DNA from: Streptomyces sp. CG4 | GTDB taxonomy: Bacteria > Actinomycetota > Actinomycetes > Streptomycetales > Streptomycetaceae | Direction: 5' to 3' | DNA length: 64,000 nt | Assembly: GCF_041080655.1 (NCBI RefSeq) | Contig: NZ_CP163525.1 | Coordinates: 8,060,001 to 8,124,000 of the forward strand | In this document: positions 1 to 8,176 of the stretch, piece after piece | Numbering within the stretch: position 1 is the first letter of the stretch | Layout: each line of letters begins with the position of its first letter | The notes under the pieces: generated by a model | The model's database searches: none | Told to the model about the DNA's origin: nothing | What the model saw: the letters and a program-made list of their open reading frames with translations, nothing else | Made by a program: the position numbers and the translations under genes

Positions 1-372
1 CGGGAGCGGGAGGAGGCGGGGCGGTGTTCGTAGTCGCGTGCGAGGCGGCGGTAGAACATCAGGATCCCGTTCGTCTGCTCCACGCAGCGCGATGCCGGCG
101 GTGTTCTCATGCGCGGACGCCGCGAGCACGACGACCGCGACGACGAGCCCCAACACGTCCACGGCCAGGCATCTCTTCCTGCCCGGCACCCTTTTCGCGG
201 CATCCCGGCCCGTCGTCGTGGCCGGGACGCCGACGGCGGCGTGGATGCTCTGCGTGTCCAGGACCACCAGGCTCGGGTCGGCTAATCGCTTCCGCTTCTC
301 CCGCAGCTGCCAGCGCAGCAGGTCGTGGATGTCCTGGTCGGTGCCCTCGTCGCGCCAGAGGTAGAAGTAGCC
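1..372 (-). pseudogene. IS5-family transposase remnant
   Basis: Reverse-strand translation gives pieces of an IS5-type DDE transposase: a segment near 340-375 reading YLWRDEGTDQDIHDLL, then LVVLDTQSIHAAVGVP (the usual first catalytic Asp region, near 215-265), GRKRCLAVDVLGLVVAV, and finally VEQTNGILMFYRRLARDYE (the usual Glu-containing C-terminal box, near 25-83). The last box lies in a different frame from the others, so at least one frameshift falls near 90-110. No start codon or 5' end is present and the 3' end runs off the window. The upstream end abuts a gas-vesicle gene fragment, so this element probably caused or recorded the truncation of that operon. Family assignment is from remembered IS5 motifs. 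Confidence 0.75.
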
Positions 373-534
373 TACCTCCTCTCGCGTGAGGCGGCGGCAG
401 GCTTCCGCACGCGAGTGCTTGAGGTCGCCCAGGGACTGTCCGGCGTGCGGATCGACGTCACTGGACCCTGGGCGCCGTACTCCTTCGTCGCCCCGCCGGG
501 CACGCAGTCATCAGCAACGGACCGGGCGCCATGA
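361..534 (+). pseudogene. GvpF/GvpL gas vesicle protein, C-terminal fragment
   Basis: The frame ending with TGA at 532-534 encodes VEVAYLLSREAAAGFRTRV followed by a C-terminal TGPWAPYSFV motif, which is the signature end of GvpF/GvpL proteins (assembly/accessory proteins of the gas vesicle shell). Only about 57 residues remain of a protein normally near 250, because the 5' part has been replaced by IS5 sequence. The stop overlaps the ATG of the next gene (ATGA), as in intact gvp operons, which supports the assignment. It cannot be functional alone. Confidence 0.75.
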
Positions 535-765
535 ACGACGTGACGCACTCGCCCGGGGCCGAGCCGCTGGCGCAGCGCCAGGTGGCCCTCATCGACCTGC
601 CTCGACCGCCTGCTGAGCGGCGGCGTCGTCCTCACCGGCGACGTGGTCCTGTCGATCGCCGACATCGACCTGGTGCGCATCTCACTGCGGGCTCTGATCG
701 TCTCTGTGAGCGCCCAGAACCCGTCACCATGGATGACGCCGACGCGCCCCGGGGAGGCGTCATGA
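531..765 (+). pseudogene. GvpA-family gas vesicle protein (GvpA/J/S type), frameshifted
   Basis: The ATG at 531 opens MNDVTHSPGAEPLAQRQVAL; one base too many near 599-602 (CTGCCTCGACC where CTGCTCGACC or similar is expected) then throws the frame. After correction the product continues DRLLSGGVVLTGDVVLSIAD and IDLVRISLRALIVSV, the conserved core of the GvpA/GvpJ/GvpS shell-protein family, ending at TGA 763-765. This stop overlaps the ATG of gvpK. As read the gene is broken. A sequencing error is possible because neighbours look intact on that side, but the adjacent gvpF/L fragment shows the operon is already damaged. Confidence 0.75.
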
Positions 766-1181
766 CGGGTGTGGTCGCCGGGGGCGGGCACGCCGATCCG
801 CCCGACCGTCTGGGCGAGATCGCCGAAGCGGCCGACCGGGCCTGCCGGCTGCTGTCCGCGGTACCCGACTTCACCACGCCGGCCCGTCCGTCACCGCGCC
901 CCGCCCGCCGCATCAGTACCGACCCGGACAGCGTCCAACGGGACCTGGTCCGGCTTGTCCTCACCCTGGTTGAACTGCTGCGGCAACTCATGGAGCGCCA
1001 GGCGTTGCACCGCGTTGACCAAGGCGATCTCACCGAGGAGCAGGAAGAGCGGCTCGGTTCCACTCTCATGATCCTCCACGACCGGATGTCCGAGCTCTGC
1101 ACCCGCTACGGCCTGACCATGGAGGACCTCAACTTGGACCTGGGCCCGCTCGGCCCCCTCCTTCCCCCTGATCCCCCCTGA
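762..1181 (+). CDS. gvpK: gas vesicle protein GvpK
   Basis: The ATG at 762 (ATGA overlap with the preceding gene) gives 139 residues. The central and C-terminal parts are diagnostic for GvpK: RISTDPDSVQRDLVRLVLTL, then LTEEQEERLGSTLMILHDRM and a terminal EDLNLDLGPLGPLLP. GvpK is a small accessory protein required for gas vesicle formation and is normally the last gene of actinobacterial gvp clusters, as here. The gene looks complete, but the upstream gvp genes are truncated or frameshifted, so vesicles are unlikely to form from this copy. In streptomycetes gvp genes are linked to osmotic stress, fitting the neighbouring csbD. Confidence 0.88.
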   Translation: MTGVVAGGGHADPPDRLGEIAEAADRACRLLSAVPDFTTPARPSPRPARRISTDPDSVQRDLVRLVLTLVELLRQLMERQALHRVDQGDLTEEQEERLGSTLMILHDRMSELCTRYGLTMEDLNLDLGPLGPLLPPDPP

Positions 1182-1266
1182 TCGCGCAAGTGACACCCCT
1201 CCCTGAGCGGTCCCGCGGTCGTGATCACGCAATGGATGCTACGCGTCCCCCACCGCAGTGACTGCT

Positions 1267-1290
1267 GTTTTCCTGCGAGATACGGGGTAC
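1267..1290 (+). promoter_or_regulatory. candidate SigB/SigH-type stress promoter of csbD
   Basis: GTTT at 1267-1270, a 14-base spacer, then GGGTAC at 1285-1290 matches the GNNT-N14-16-GGGTAC pattern known for Streptomyces stress sigma factors. It lies about 48 bases before the csbD ATG. No transcription data; the call rests on motif and distance. Confidence 0.55.
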
Positions 1291-1337
1291 CCGACATGGG
1301 TGTCCATAACCTCCCATGGCTAGGAGAGTGAACAACG

Positions 1338-1511
1338 ATGGCCGTAGAGAAAAAGGCCAAGGGCAAGATGGAAGAAGCCGCAGGCAAGACCAAAGAGGCG
1401 GTCGGACGCACCGTGGGCAACGAGCGGATGACAGCCGAAGGACAGGCCAAGAAGTCGAAGGGCGCAGCGCGCCAGGCCAAGGAGAAGACCAAGGACGTAT
1501 TCAAGCACTGA
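1338..1511 (+). CDS. CsbD-family stress protein
   Basis: 57 residues, very rich in Lys, Glu, Ala and Gly, beginning MAVEKKAKGKMEEAAGKTKE and containing the family pattern GxxxEAxGKxKExxGRxxGN followed by KAKGxxxQAKEK-type repeats. CsbD proteins are small soluble, probably disordered proteins induced by general stress. Their molecular function is unknown. The ATG is preceded by a purine-rich stretch (GGAGAG) at suitable spacing. A stress-type promoter motif lies upstream and a strong hairpin follows the stop, so it is probably a single-gene transcript. Confidence 0.9.
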   Translation: MAVEKKAKGKMEEAAGKTKEAVGRTVGNERMTAEGQAKKSKGAARQAKEKTKDVFKH

Positions 1512-1524
1512 TCAGGAAAGTCCT

Positions 1525-1555
1525 GGGCGGGATCCCTGAAATCCGGATCCCGCCC
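1525..1555. terminator. hairpin terminator after csbD
   Basis: A perfect 11-bp stem, GGGCGGGATCC paired with GGATCCCGCCC, around a 9-base loop, 14 bases after the csbD stop. No U-tract follows, as is common in high-GC actinobacterial terminators. Confidence 0.75.
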
Positions 1556-1648
1556 CTCTGCAGTCAAGTCGCACGTCACCAGTCTGATCCAGCAGGGCTC
1601 ATGCCATGAAGAACGTCCGGATCGGAGGCGGACGGCAGGACGTCAAAA

Positions 1649-1804
1649 TCACCAGTAGTGACGTCGGCCGGCTACTGCATGCCCCATGGACCCCATGGCC
1701 CACAAGGCGATTCCGACCACCGCCAGAATGAGGCCTATGGTCCACAGGATCGATATTCCTGTGACGAAACCGACTATGAGCAGAATGATCCCGAGTGCGA
1801 TCAT
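1649..1804 (-). CDS. 51-aa two-helix membrane protein (DUF6131-like)
   Basis: From the ATG at 1802-1804, preceded by GGAGG on the reverse strand, the product is 51 residues: MIALGIILLIVGFVTGISIL, a second hydrophobic segment LILAVVGIALWAMGSMG, then a basic tail HAVAGRRHYW. It should span the membrane twice. Such miniature proteins are abundant in Streptomyces and, as far as I recall, are grouped as DUF6131; function unknown. A close paralog with the same GRRHYW tail is at 15332-15487. Longer upstream starts in the same frame lack hydrophobic or family features and are not preferred. Confidence 0.8.
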   Translation of the reverse strand: MIALGIILLIVGFVTGISILWTIGLILAVVGIALWAMGSMGHAVAGRRHYW

Positions 1805-2120
1805 GGCGTGCCTCCTGCGGTGGGTAACGGCTCCTCGTTGACGGGTTCCCGGAAAATGGTTCCTTTCATCAGCGGTGCGGGGAAATCTGGAGCGCACTCA
1901 ATCCTTGGTGGTGTCGATGGCCCGCCCGTTGGCGGCAGGGCGTCCTCGTGAGCCGGCCCGTGAGGGCGCCTGGGTGTCCATCGGCCTGTGACCGGGCCCC
2001 GTTGTCAGGCTTGGCCTTGTCCCCGAGTGCCTCCCTACGGGGAAGCAGCAGTGTTCGGCGCTGGAGTGGCACTTGGGCCCTCAGCCGTCCTGCGCACGCA
2101 CCGAGTGACGTGCGCCCGGT
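1805..2120. other. intergenic stretch, no gene seen
   Basis: 316 bases between the small membrane protein and the end of the STAS-ANTAR gene. It should hold the promoter of the former (reverse strand). I see no convincing reading frame, RNA gene or repeat. Confidence 0.5.
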
Positions 2121-2888
2121 CTATGCATGCTCCTGGCCTTGGAGCATCGGGCGCCGGGTCCGGCCTCCGCAGGTGCGGTGCCGGGGGTGTCCGTCGGCCA
2201 GACGCGTTCGGGCGACGGCTGCCGTGAGCTGCCTTTGGACCGGGTCCGGCAGAGATGTGCCCTGCACGGCGGTGACCACGTCTTCGGCCAGGAGGTGCAG
2301 TTTGGTGTTGGTGTTCTGTGATGCCGTGACCAGTACTTTCCACGCCTCGTCGGCGTTCAGGCCGAAGGAGGCCATGAGGATGCCGCGTGCCAGGTCTATC
2401 TCCGGCCGGGTCCGCAGCGCACGCCGCAACTGGACCACCTCCGTCTGCAGGAGGCCGTCCTCGGGGCCCTCGCCCACCCGGCCGGGCCTGCCGGCGGCCG
2501 GGTGGGCGTGGTCGTGCGCCGGGGAGAAGAGGGGGTAGGTATCGGTGTAGGTCAGCAGGCGTTCCGTCGCGGGGCTGGCCTCGGTGACGGTGATCGTTTT
2601 TCCCGTCTTGAGAGCGTCGCGGCGAGCGGTCAGGAGCACGTTGAGCGCGGAGCAGTCCACGAACATGAGTTCGCCGAGGTCGAGGTCCACGCCCTCCTCC
2701 GACTTCGCGAGGGCCTTGCCGAGGGCGTGCCTGAGGCGCTGACTGTTGTCGAGGCAGAACTTCCCGCTCACGGCGACGGTCACGCGGACGCCGGGCGGCC
2801 CCGCCTGCACGAGCAGAGTCGTGCAGGGCGACAGTGTGCCGTCGGTTTCGTCGCTTGCGGGGGATCTGTTTTGGGGCGGTTGGTACAT
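2121..2888 (-). CDS. STAS-ANTAR domain regulator
   Basis: 255 residues. Residues about 25-125 form a STAS (anti-sigma-antagonist-like) domain: VRVTVAVSGKFCLDNSQRLR, then LDLGELMFVDCSALNVLL, in which Ser of DCSALN occupies the position phosphorylated in SpoIIAA-type proteins. Residues about 155-210 form an ANTAR RNA-binding domain: LRRALRTRPEIDLARGILMA, ADEAWKVLVTASQNTNTKL and LAEDVV. This arrangement is common in Streptomyces and links partner-switching stress signalling to RNA-level antitermination; the RNA target is unknown. The C-terminal 40 residues are Arg/Pro/Gly-rich and probably disordered. It is transcribed divergently from a winged-helix gene. Confidence 0.85.
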   Translation of the reverse strand: MYQPPQNRSPASDETDGTLSPCTTLLVQAGPPGVRVTVAVSGKFCLDNSQRLRHALGKALAKSEEGVDLDLGELMFVDCSALNVLLTARRDALKTGKTITVTEASPATERLLTYTDTYPLFSPAHDHAHPAAGRPGRVGEGPEDGLLQTEVVQLRRALRTRPEIDLARGILMASFGLNADEAWKVLVTASQNTNTKLHLLAEDVVTAVQGTSLPDPVQRQLTAAVARTRLADGHPRHRTCGGRTRRPMLQGQEHA

Positions 2889-2962
2889 GCTCGCCTCCTC
2901 CGCGTGTCTCCTCCAGGCTCACCCGTACCCCATGGGGCGTCAAGCCCTGCACGAATCCAAGT

Positions 2963-3004
2963 TCGTACTTTGGAGTGCGTGAACGTGCGGTCGTACGATG
3001 GAGT
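2963..3004 (+). promoter_or_regulatory. tandem repeat overlapping probable promoters of the winged-helix gene
   Basis: TCGTACTTTGGAGT (2963-2976) and TCGTACGATGGAGT (2991-3004) match at 12 of 14 positions and are spaced 28 bases apart. The second holds a TACGAT -10-like hexamer only 6 bases before the ATG at 3006, suggesting a leaderless transcript. The first holds TACTTT. The pair may be two promoters or an operator for autoregulation. Confidence 0.45.
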
Positions 3005-3005
3005 C

Positions 3006-3350
3006 ATGGCTGATGGAGTGCCCGAACCGCACAACGGGTGGACGTTCCTGACCAATCACGCGCGGGTACTGGCCAGCATCGCCGACAACCACAACGCGCG
3101 CGTCCGTGACATCGCGGCGCGCTGCCGGCTCACGGAACGCGCTGTGCAAAAGATCATCGTGGACCTGGAGCAGAACGGGTACCTGTCGCACACCCGGGTC
3201 GGCCGCGTCAATCGGTACAGCATCGACCCGGACAGGGTCCTTCGCCATCCGGCCGAGGCGGGCCTGACCGTGGCCTCCCTGCTGTCGGTGCTGGTCAGGG
3301 ACGAGGACGAGCGCCGAGGTTTTGGCGAGCACGTCCGGCCCGACACGTGA
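3006..3350 (+). CDS. winged-helix (MarR/ArsR-like) transcriptional regulator
   Basis: 114 residues from the ATG at 3006. Residues about 10-75 are a winged helix: TFLTNHARVLASIADNHNAR, VRDIAARCRLTERAVQKIIV as helix-turn-helix, and DLEQNGYLSHTRVGRVNRYS as wing. The C-terminal 35 residues are short and helical, without an obvious ligand domain. I chose this start because the domain begins right after it and no Shine-Dalgarno site precedes other starts. The gene is divergent from the STAS-ANTAR gene and probably regulates it or itself. Small proteins of this kind are common in Streptomyces; the specific ligand is unknown. Confidence 0.8.
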   Translation: MADGVPEPHNGWTFLTNHARVLASIADNHNARVRDIAARCRLTERAVQKIIVDLEQNGYLSHTRVGRVNRYSIDPDRVLRHPAEAGLTVASLLSVLVRDEDERRGFGEHVRPDT

Positions 3351-3508
3351 GGGCAGCGGTCGGCTGCGGGCAGGCGCGGCTTGCCGGTCGGGCTCGAGTC
3401 ACGGGTCGGTCCTCTGCCGATCAACGCCGCCGAGGCTGCGCTGGGCCTCATGGCGTCCGAGGGAAAGTTGAGAGAGGGCTCGCTGGTCGAGGTTGCGAGG
3501 TGACACTG

Positions 3509-3700
3509 ATGCGGGATTCACCTGACAAAGAGAGGCCCGAGGCCGACGACGGCACGAAACGCCGAGACGCCGAACGCGAGCGGCGTTTCGACCCTGACGA
3601 ACTGATACCTGCCTCAGGCGGAGAGATTTCCCCCGAAACCGTCGAACGGATGAGGCAGCGCATGGAAGAGCAGCGGGAGGCAGAAAGCGAGCAGCCATAG
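3509..3700 (+). CDS. small highly charged hypothetical protein
   Basis: 63 residues, MRDSPDKERPEADDGTKRRD onward, almost entirely charged, with a short helical C-terminus (SPETVERMRQRMEEQREAE). A GAGG sequence precedes the ATG. No known domain. It resembles many short acidic/basic disordered stress-associated proteins of streptomycetes. The reading frame is supported by third-position GC and the upstream site only. Confidence 0.6.
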   Translation: MRDSPDKERPEADDGTKRRDAERERRFDPDELIPASGGEISPETVERMRQRMEEQREAESEQP

Positions 3701-3794
3701 TCGTGGTGCCTGTGCCGACTGGCCGGGTGCCTCAGCCCTGGGTCTTGCCCGGGAGTCGTTCCTCGGGGCGACGACGGCTTGGAGCCGCCATGGC

Positions 3795-4852
3795 TCACGC
3801 GTGCGCCACGTCTGTGACGTGGTCGGCGATCCAGTGGTCGACACGAGCCCACTGGGTGAGCAGCCACTCGCTGCGGGCATCGTCGCCCAGTGGGACGCGG
3901 CTCGCGGGTATGCGCCACCAGCGTGCCCGCACGCCGTCACGGAGCGGCAGCCGGCTCCAAACGGTGCGTGCCGAGTGGACGACGTCGAGGCCGGTGTGGG
4001 CGACGAAGACCACGTCGGCCGCGGGCGCGGCGGTGATCGCGGCGAGTGCGCCGGCGTCCAGTGCTGGGAGGACATGGCGCATCTGTTCCGTGCGGGATGC
4101 CCGGCGCGGCAATCCCCGGCGGCGCAATGAGGCGATCGCGCGCCGGCGGCGGCGCGGTGTGAAGTTGCCGCCCTCCGGAAAGATCACGAGGGCGTCGCCC
4201 GGTCCCAGCTTGGCCGCCAGGTCCCCGATCGCGTCCTCGGCGCGGCCGTCGAGGGGCGGGAGGAAGCAGTGGGGGACCCGCCCGATGAGGACGTCCAGAG
4301 CGGGGTCGGCGCGGAGCGTCCGCTTCAGAACGGTGTGCGGGCGCAACCCGGCCTGGCTGAGCAATATCTGGAGCAGCAGGAAGGAATCACCGACTCCGGC
4401 GTGCCGTACGAAGACCAGGACTGGTACCACGGCGTGTCCGGTCTCGCCTGGCGGCGGGAGCCTCACTTCCACCTGGAGCCGGAAGACTCGCTCGGCCGCG
4501 CGTCGTAGCAGCCGCAGCAGCCGCTCCAGCACGGCGAATGCGTCCGCGGCGCGTCGCTCCTCGCGGTTCTGTTTGTCGGGCAGCTGCCGCACCCACAGAA
4601 TGGCGGCGGCCCTCAGCCCGGCCAGTCCACCAGGAGGTAGAAAAGCGCGAAGCTGGTGATCCGCACCGGTTTCCACGGGCCGCGTGTGGCGAGTGAGACC
4701 GGCGCGCAGAGCACGCCTGCGGCGGCGACGAGCGTGGCCACCGTCGGGATGAAGGCGAACAGCAGCGTGGCGGTGTCGGTGCGGCGCAGCCCGGTTACCA
4801 GCGTCCCGGCCAGCCGCGCCGCGTGTCTTCGGGATGTACTCGCATCGGTCAT
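3795..4852 (-). pseudogene. 1-acylglycerol-3-phosphate acyltransferase-like protein, frameshifted
   Basis: The 5' part (ATG at 4850-4852) encodes two hydrophobic helices (LLFAFIPTVATLVAAAGVL and ITSFALFYLLVDWPG) and stops at 4613. The 3' part continues one frame over from about 4620 as LRAAAILWVRQLPDKQN and onward to 3795. Together they give about 350 residues with a PlsC-type acyltransferase core: FVRHAGVGDSF (HX4D catalytic motif) and LVIFPEGGNF (FPEG substrate-binding motif). The family transfers acyl chains to lysophospholipids at the membrane. A one-base indel near 4610-4625 splits it. Its start overlaps the stop of the patatin gene (ATGA), implying one lipid-remodelling operon. Confidence 0.75.
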
Positions 4853-5694
4853 GGCTCGCCGTCGGGTGTGCTGAGAGCGGTCTCGAGATAGCGGGAGGAG
4901 GCGGCGTAGGCGCGCTCGATGCGCTCGACGGTCCGGCCGAAGCTGCGGTGGCGCAACTGCCGCAGGGTGGCTGTGCCCTCTTCGGGACCCGAGCCCGACG
5001 GCAGCACGCGTACTGTGACGCCGGGCGGCAGGTCCGCCATGTCGCGGGCGAATCGGTGTCTGCGGGCGATCTCGAACGCCACCAGGGCCACTTGCCAGGG
5101 GGCCCGCGGCGGGCAGAGGGCTCGCTCGACGCGGCCGACCTGCAGCACATAGACCTCGGTCGCACCGAGGGCCACCGCGCGGCCGACGGGGATGCTGTTG
5201 ACCAGTCCGCCGTCGACGTAGTGCTCGCCGTCAAGGGGGACGGGCCGTAGCAGCCCGGGTACTGCGCACGAAGCGAGCACGGCATCCACCAGCGGCCCGG
5301 CGGCGAACCAGTGCTCGGCGGCCCGCTCGATGTTCGCCGCCACGCACTGGAACGGCAGGGCCAGATCTTCGATGTCTGTCACCGGAAGGTGGGAGGAGAG
5401 CAGTTCGCGCAGCGGTGTGGGGTGGTAAGCGTGAGTGCCGCTGCGCACGACGGTGCTCATCCGCCTGAGCAGTGATCCGGAGAACACGCCGGCACGTCCA
5501 AGGCCGGTCCACAGGTCGGCGAGCCGGGCCACCGACGCCCGCGACGGGTCGGCGGCGAAGAGCGCCTTGAGCATGCCGACCTCGTAGGCGCCGAGCGCAC
5601 CGCCGCCGCCCAGCACGAAGGCGCGGGTCGGTGGGTGGGCTGGACGGCTGCCCTCCATGGCCGAAGGGTGCCCCGGTACGACGCCGTCAACCAC
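4849..5694 (-). CDS. patatin-like phospholipase lacking its nucleophile motif
   Basis: The protein starts with the glycine-rich oxyanion loop RAFVLGGGGALGAYEVGM and later shows the catalytic-Asp motif EHYVDGGLVNSIPVG, both characteristic of bacterial patatins. Between them the text passes directly from MLKALF to AADPSRASVARLADLW; the GxSxG segment that should carry the catalytic Ser, normally about 20-25 residues further, is absent without a frame change. The enzyme is therefore probably inactive as a hydrolase. The start may be the GTG at 5692-5694 or the ATG at 5656-5658. It is translationally coupled to the acyltransferase downstream. Confidence 0.8.
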   Translation of the reverse strand: MVDGVVPGHPSAMEGSRPAHPPTRAFVLGGGGALGAYEVGMLKALFAADPSRASVARLADLWTGLGRAGVFSGSLLRRMSTVVRSGTHAYHPTPLRELLSSHLPVTDIEDLALPFQCVAANIERAAEHWFAAGPLVDAVLASCAVPGLLRPVPLDGEHYVDGGLVNSIPVGRAVALGATEVYVLQVGRVERALCPPRAPWQVALVAFEIARRHRFARDMADLPPGVTVRVLPSGSGPEEGTATLRQLRHRSFGRTVERIERAYAASSRYLETALSTPDGEP

Positions 5695-5718
5695 CGGCCC
5701 GAGAGCCGGCGCCGGCGT

Positions 5719-6360
5719 TCAGATGACCAGGACCCGGCGCCCGCGTGTGTGACCGGCCTGGCTGTCGATGTGCGCCGCCGCGGCCTGGGTCAGCGGGTAC
5801 GACCTCTCGACCGGGATGCGCAACTTTTCCCGCGAGATGAGGCCGACGGCCTCGGTGAGCGTATCCGGCGTGCTCCCGGCCACGCCGGAGAACCGGACTC
5901 CGGGCGCCGGTGCACCGAGATCGGCAATGGAGATCACCTTCTGCGGATCCCCGGTCAGCCCGACGAGCTCGCGGATCACGCCCGAGCCGGCCAGATCGAG
6001 AGCTGCGCCAGCATGTCCGAGCCGACGCACCCACTCGGCCCAGTCCTCGCTGTACGTCGTGGCGAGGGCGCCCAGGCCGCGTGGATAGTCCTGGTTCGCG
6101 GCCCCGGCTGTGCCGATCACCGTGATGCCGCGGTCGCGGGCGATCTGCAGCACCGCTGATCCGACTCCTCCGGACGCACCGTTGACCAGCAGCGTCTGCC
6201 CGGACCGTACTCCGACCTCGCGGATAGTGCGCAGCGCGGTCTCGACCACGGAGGGGTATCCAGCTGCCTTTTCGAACGTCAGCCCCTCGGGCATATGGGC
6301 CCAGGTCGACAGTACGGCGAACTCGGCATAGGTGTTGGAGCAGAAAGCCGCAACCCGCCA
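5719..6360 (-). pseudogene. NADPH:quinone-type (MDR) oxidoreductase, N-terminus lost
   Basis: About 210 residues of a zinc-independent MDR oxidoreductase remain: NTYAEFAVL, the cofactor-binding loop TLLVNGASGGVGSAVLQIAR, and the C-terminal AAAHIDSQAGHTRGRRVLVI. Around 100 N-terminal residues (the GroES-like half) are missing. The homology ends at about 6345-6360, exactly where a divergent TetR gene begins, so one deletion removed both 5' ends and the shared promoter region. Non-functional. Confidence 0.75.
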
Positions 6361-6907
6361 GAGGATCGCCGACACCGCCCTGCGGTTCTTCCTGGAGCGC
6401 GGATCCGACGCGGTGGGCATCCGCGACGTGGCCGCCGAGGCCGACGTGGCCGTCACGACGGTCTTCTCCCACTTCGCCTCGAAAGAGGCCCTGGTGTTCG
6501 AGCAGGACGAAGACTTCGAGCAACGCCTCACGCAGGCGGTCACCGGCCGGGCGCCCCAAGAGCCGCTCATCCCCGCGCTGCGCCGCGAGGTCCAGGCGCT
6601 CGTGCGGCACTGCACGGCGGACAGCGCCCCCCCGATCTGGCGCATGATCGACGCATCACCTGCCCTGCGGGAGTACCAGGAGTCGATGAGACTTCGCCAC
6701 GCGGAGGCGCTGGCAACGGCCATCGCCGCCGATCCCGACCTGTCATAGTCCACAACGGCCTGCCGGACGATCGCGAGGTTCGTGATCGACGCCTATTCAC
6801 TGGCCCGTGAGGCGACCGACCCGCAGACCGCGCTCGATGAGATCTTCCGGATGATCGAGGCAGCCTGGGCCGTCACCCGCCTCTCCGGTAACTCCCTGGT
6901 CACGTGA
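6332..6907 (+). pseudogene. TetR-family regulator with truncated 5' end and in-frame stop
   Basis: A TetR DNA-binding domain is clear: ATRQRIADTALRFFLERGSD, IRDVAAEADVAVTTVFSHFA and SKEALVFEQ. The first residues normally before KAATRQRI are lost at the junction with the oxidoreductase fragment. The ligand domain runs in one frame but is interrupted by TAG at 6746-6748; the same frame continues ACRTIARFVIDAYSLARE to a TGA at 6905-6907, which is the expected end of this protein. It probably once regulated the divergent oxidoreductase. Confidence 0.75.
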
Positions 6908-6920
6908 CGTTCCGCGTCGG

Positions 6921-7922
6921 TTACCGACCAGGGGGCCGCGGAGGTTCTGGAGGCCGGGCGAAGCGCACGCGGATCTTCTCGAAGCCCTTGAAGGCCTCCG
7001 TGGTCGCGTACGACTGATAGGCGCGGCGGTCCCCCGGGCTCAGGCGCACCCGGTCGGTGAAAGGGGTCAGCAGGCTGCGCGGCCACATCCGTCCTACCCC
7101 GACCGCGCTCACCTCCGCCGTGCTCAGGAAGATCAGTGCACCCAGGTAGAGCCAGGCCAGCAGGCCGAGGACGATACCGAACATCCCGTAGGTCGCTGTG
7201 GCTCCCCGGAGCACATGGCTGACGTAGTAGGAGCCGGCCCACTGCACGAGCTGCCAGGCGCAGGCGCCGCCGAGGGCCGCCCGGGCCAGTCGGCGCAGCG
7301 GCAGCTCGCGCTGGGTCAGGACCCGCTGGGTCAGCACGATCAGTCCGGTGTTGAGCACGACCGCCCCGGCGACCGCGGCGACCCGCGCCCCGGCCGCCGG
7401 GCGGGTGCCGAACACCGTTGCGGCCGCCACTGCCGAGGACAGCAGCGTGGTCACGCACAGCCCGGTCCCCAGGATCACCAGGAACACAAGCCCCTTCAGC
7501 CGGGAACGGAGGGGGTCCGGCCGGGCGTGGCGGGGCACGGCCCAGATCTTGTTCAGCGCGTACTGGGCGGCCTGCCCCACGTTCAAGGCGCCGTACACAG
7601 TGCCGATGACACCGGCCGCGAGGGCGAGTCCGCTGCCGTGCAGGGGGTGAACACTGTGGCCCAACTGGTCGCCGATGACGGGGAACTCGGCCAGCGCCGA
7701 GTCGAGGACATGCTTCCGCAGGCCGGGATCGCCACTGAGCAGGGTGCCGAGGACGGCCACGAGGATCAGCAGGAGCGGGAAGAGGGACACGAAGGCGTAG
7801 TAAGCGAGCAGGGCCGCGAGATAGCTGCCCTGGTCGTCGAAGAACTTGTAGACCACAGCCAGCGGGAACCCCACCCAGCGGTGCCGACGCTGGTACGCGT
7901 CCACGCGCGCGACGACTTCCAT
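6921..7922 (-). CDS. YihY/BrkB-family membrane protein
   Basis: About 333 residues from the ATG at 7920-7922. Features of the YihY/virulence-factor-BrkB family: an N-terminal amphipathic segment (YQRRHRWVGFPLAVVYKFFD), then ALLAYYAFVSLFPLLLILVA, GLALAAGVIGTVYGALNV, GLVFLVILGTGLCVTTLLSS, and the conserved FGIVLGLLAWLYLGALIFLS near the end, giving about six membrane spans. The role of the family is unsettled (envelope or transport). The Pro/Arg-rich C-terminus is cytosolic. It appears intact, between two degraded loci. Confidence 0.85.
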   Translation of the reverse strand: MEVVARVDAYQRRHRWVGFPLAVVYKFFDDQGSYLAALLAYYAFVSLFPLLLILVAVLGTLLSGDPGLRKHVLDSALAEFPVIGDQLGHSVHPLHGSGLALAAGVIGTVYGALNVGQAAQYALNKIWAVPRHARPDPLRSRLKGLVFLVILGTGLCVTTLLSSAVAAATVFGTRPAAGARVAAVAGAVVLNTGLIVLTQRVLTQRELPLRRLARAALGGACAWQLVQWAGSYYVSHVLRGATATYGMFGIVLGLLAWLYLGALIFLSTAEVSAVGVGRMWPRSLLTPFTDRVRLSPGDRRAYQSYATTEAFKGFEKIRVRFARPPEPPRPPGR

Positions 7923-8176
7923 GGGGCAACGAGTGCCCTGCCCGCATCGCCATATGAGCGGGCCGTCGGCCCGGGCACTCAGCCTGTGCAGGTCAGAACG
8001 CCATGCCTCCTGCTGCCGTGCTCTGGGTGACCGGACCACCACGGTTGCCTCTCGCAGTGAAGAGCGCGAGTGAGCCGTCCTAGGGGTCGCCTCGATGCAC
8101 CAAGAATGTGCCAGCTCATGCAGACGCCTGACCAGCCGAATCTGCCACCAACTGTGCGGGGGGGGCAGGACGTCGC

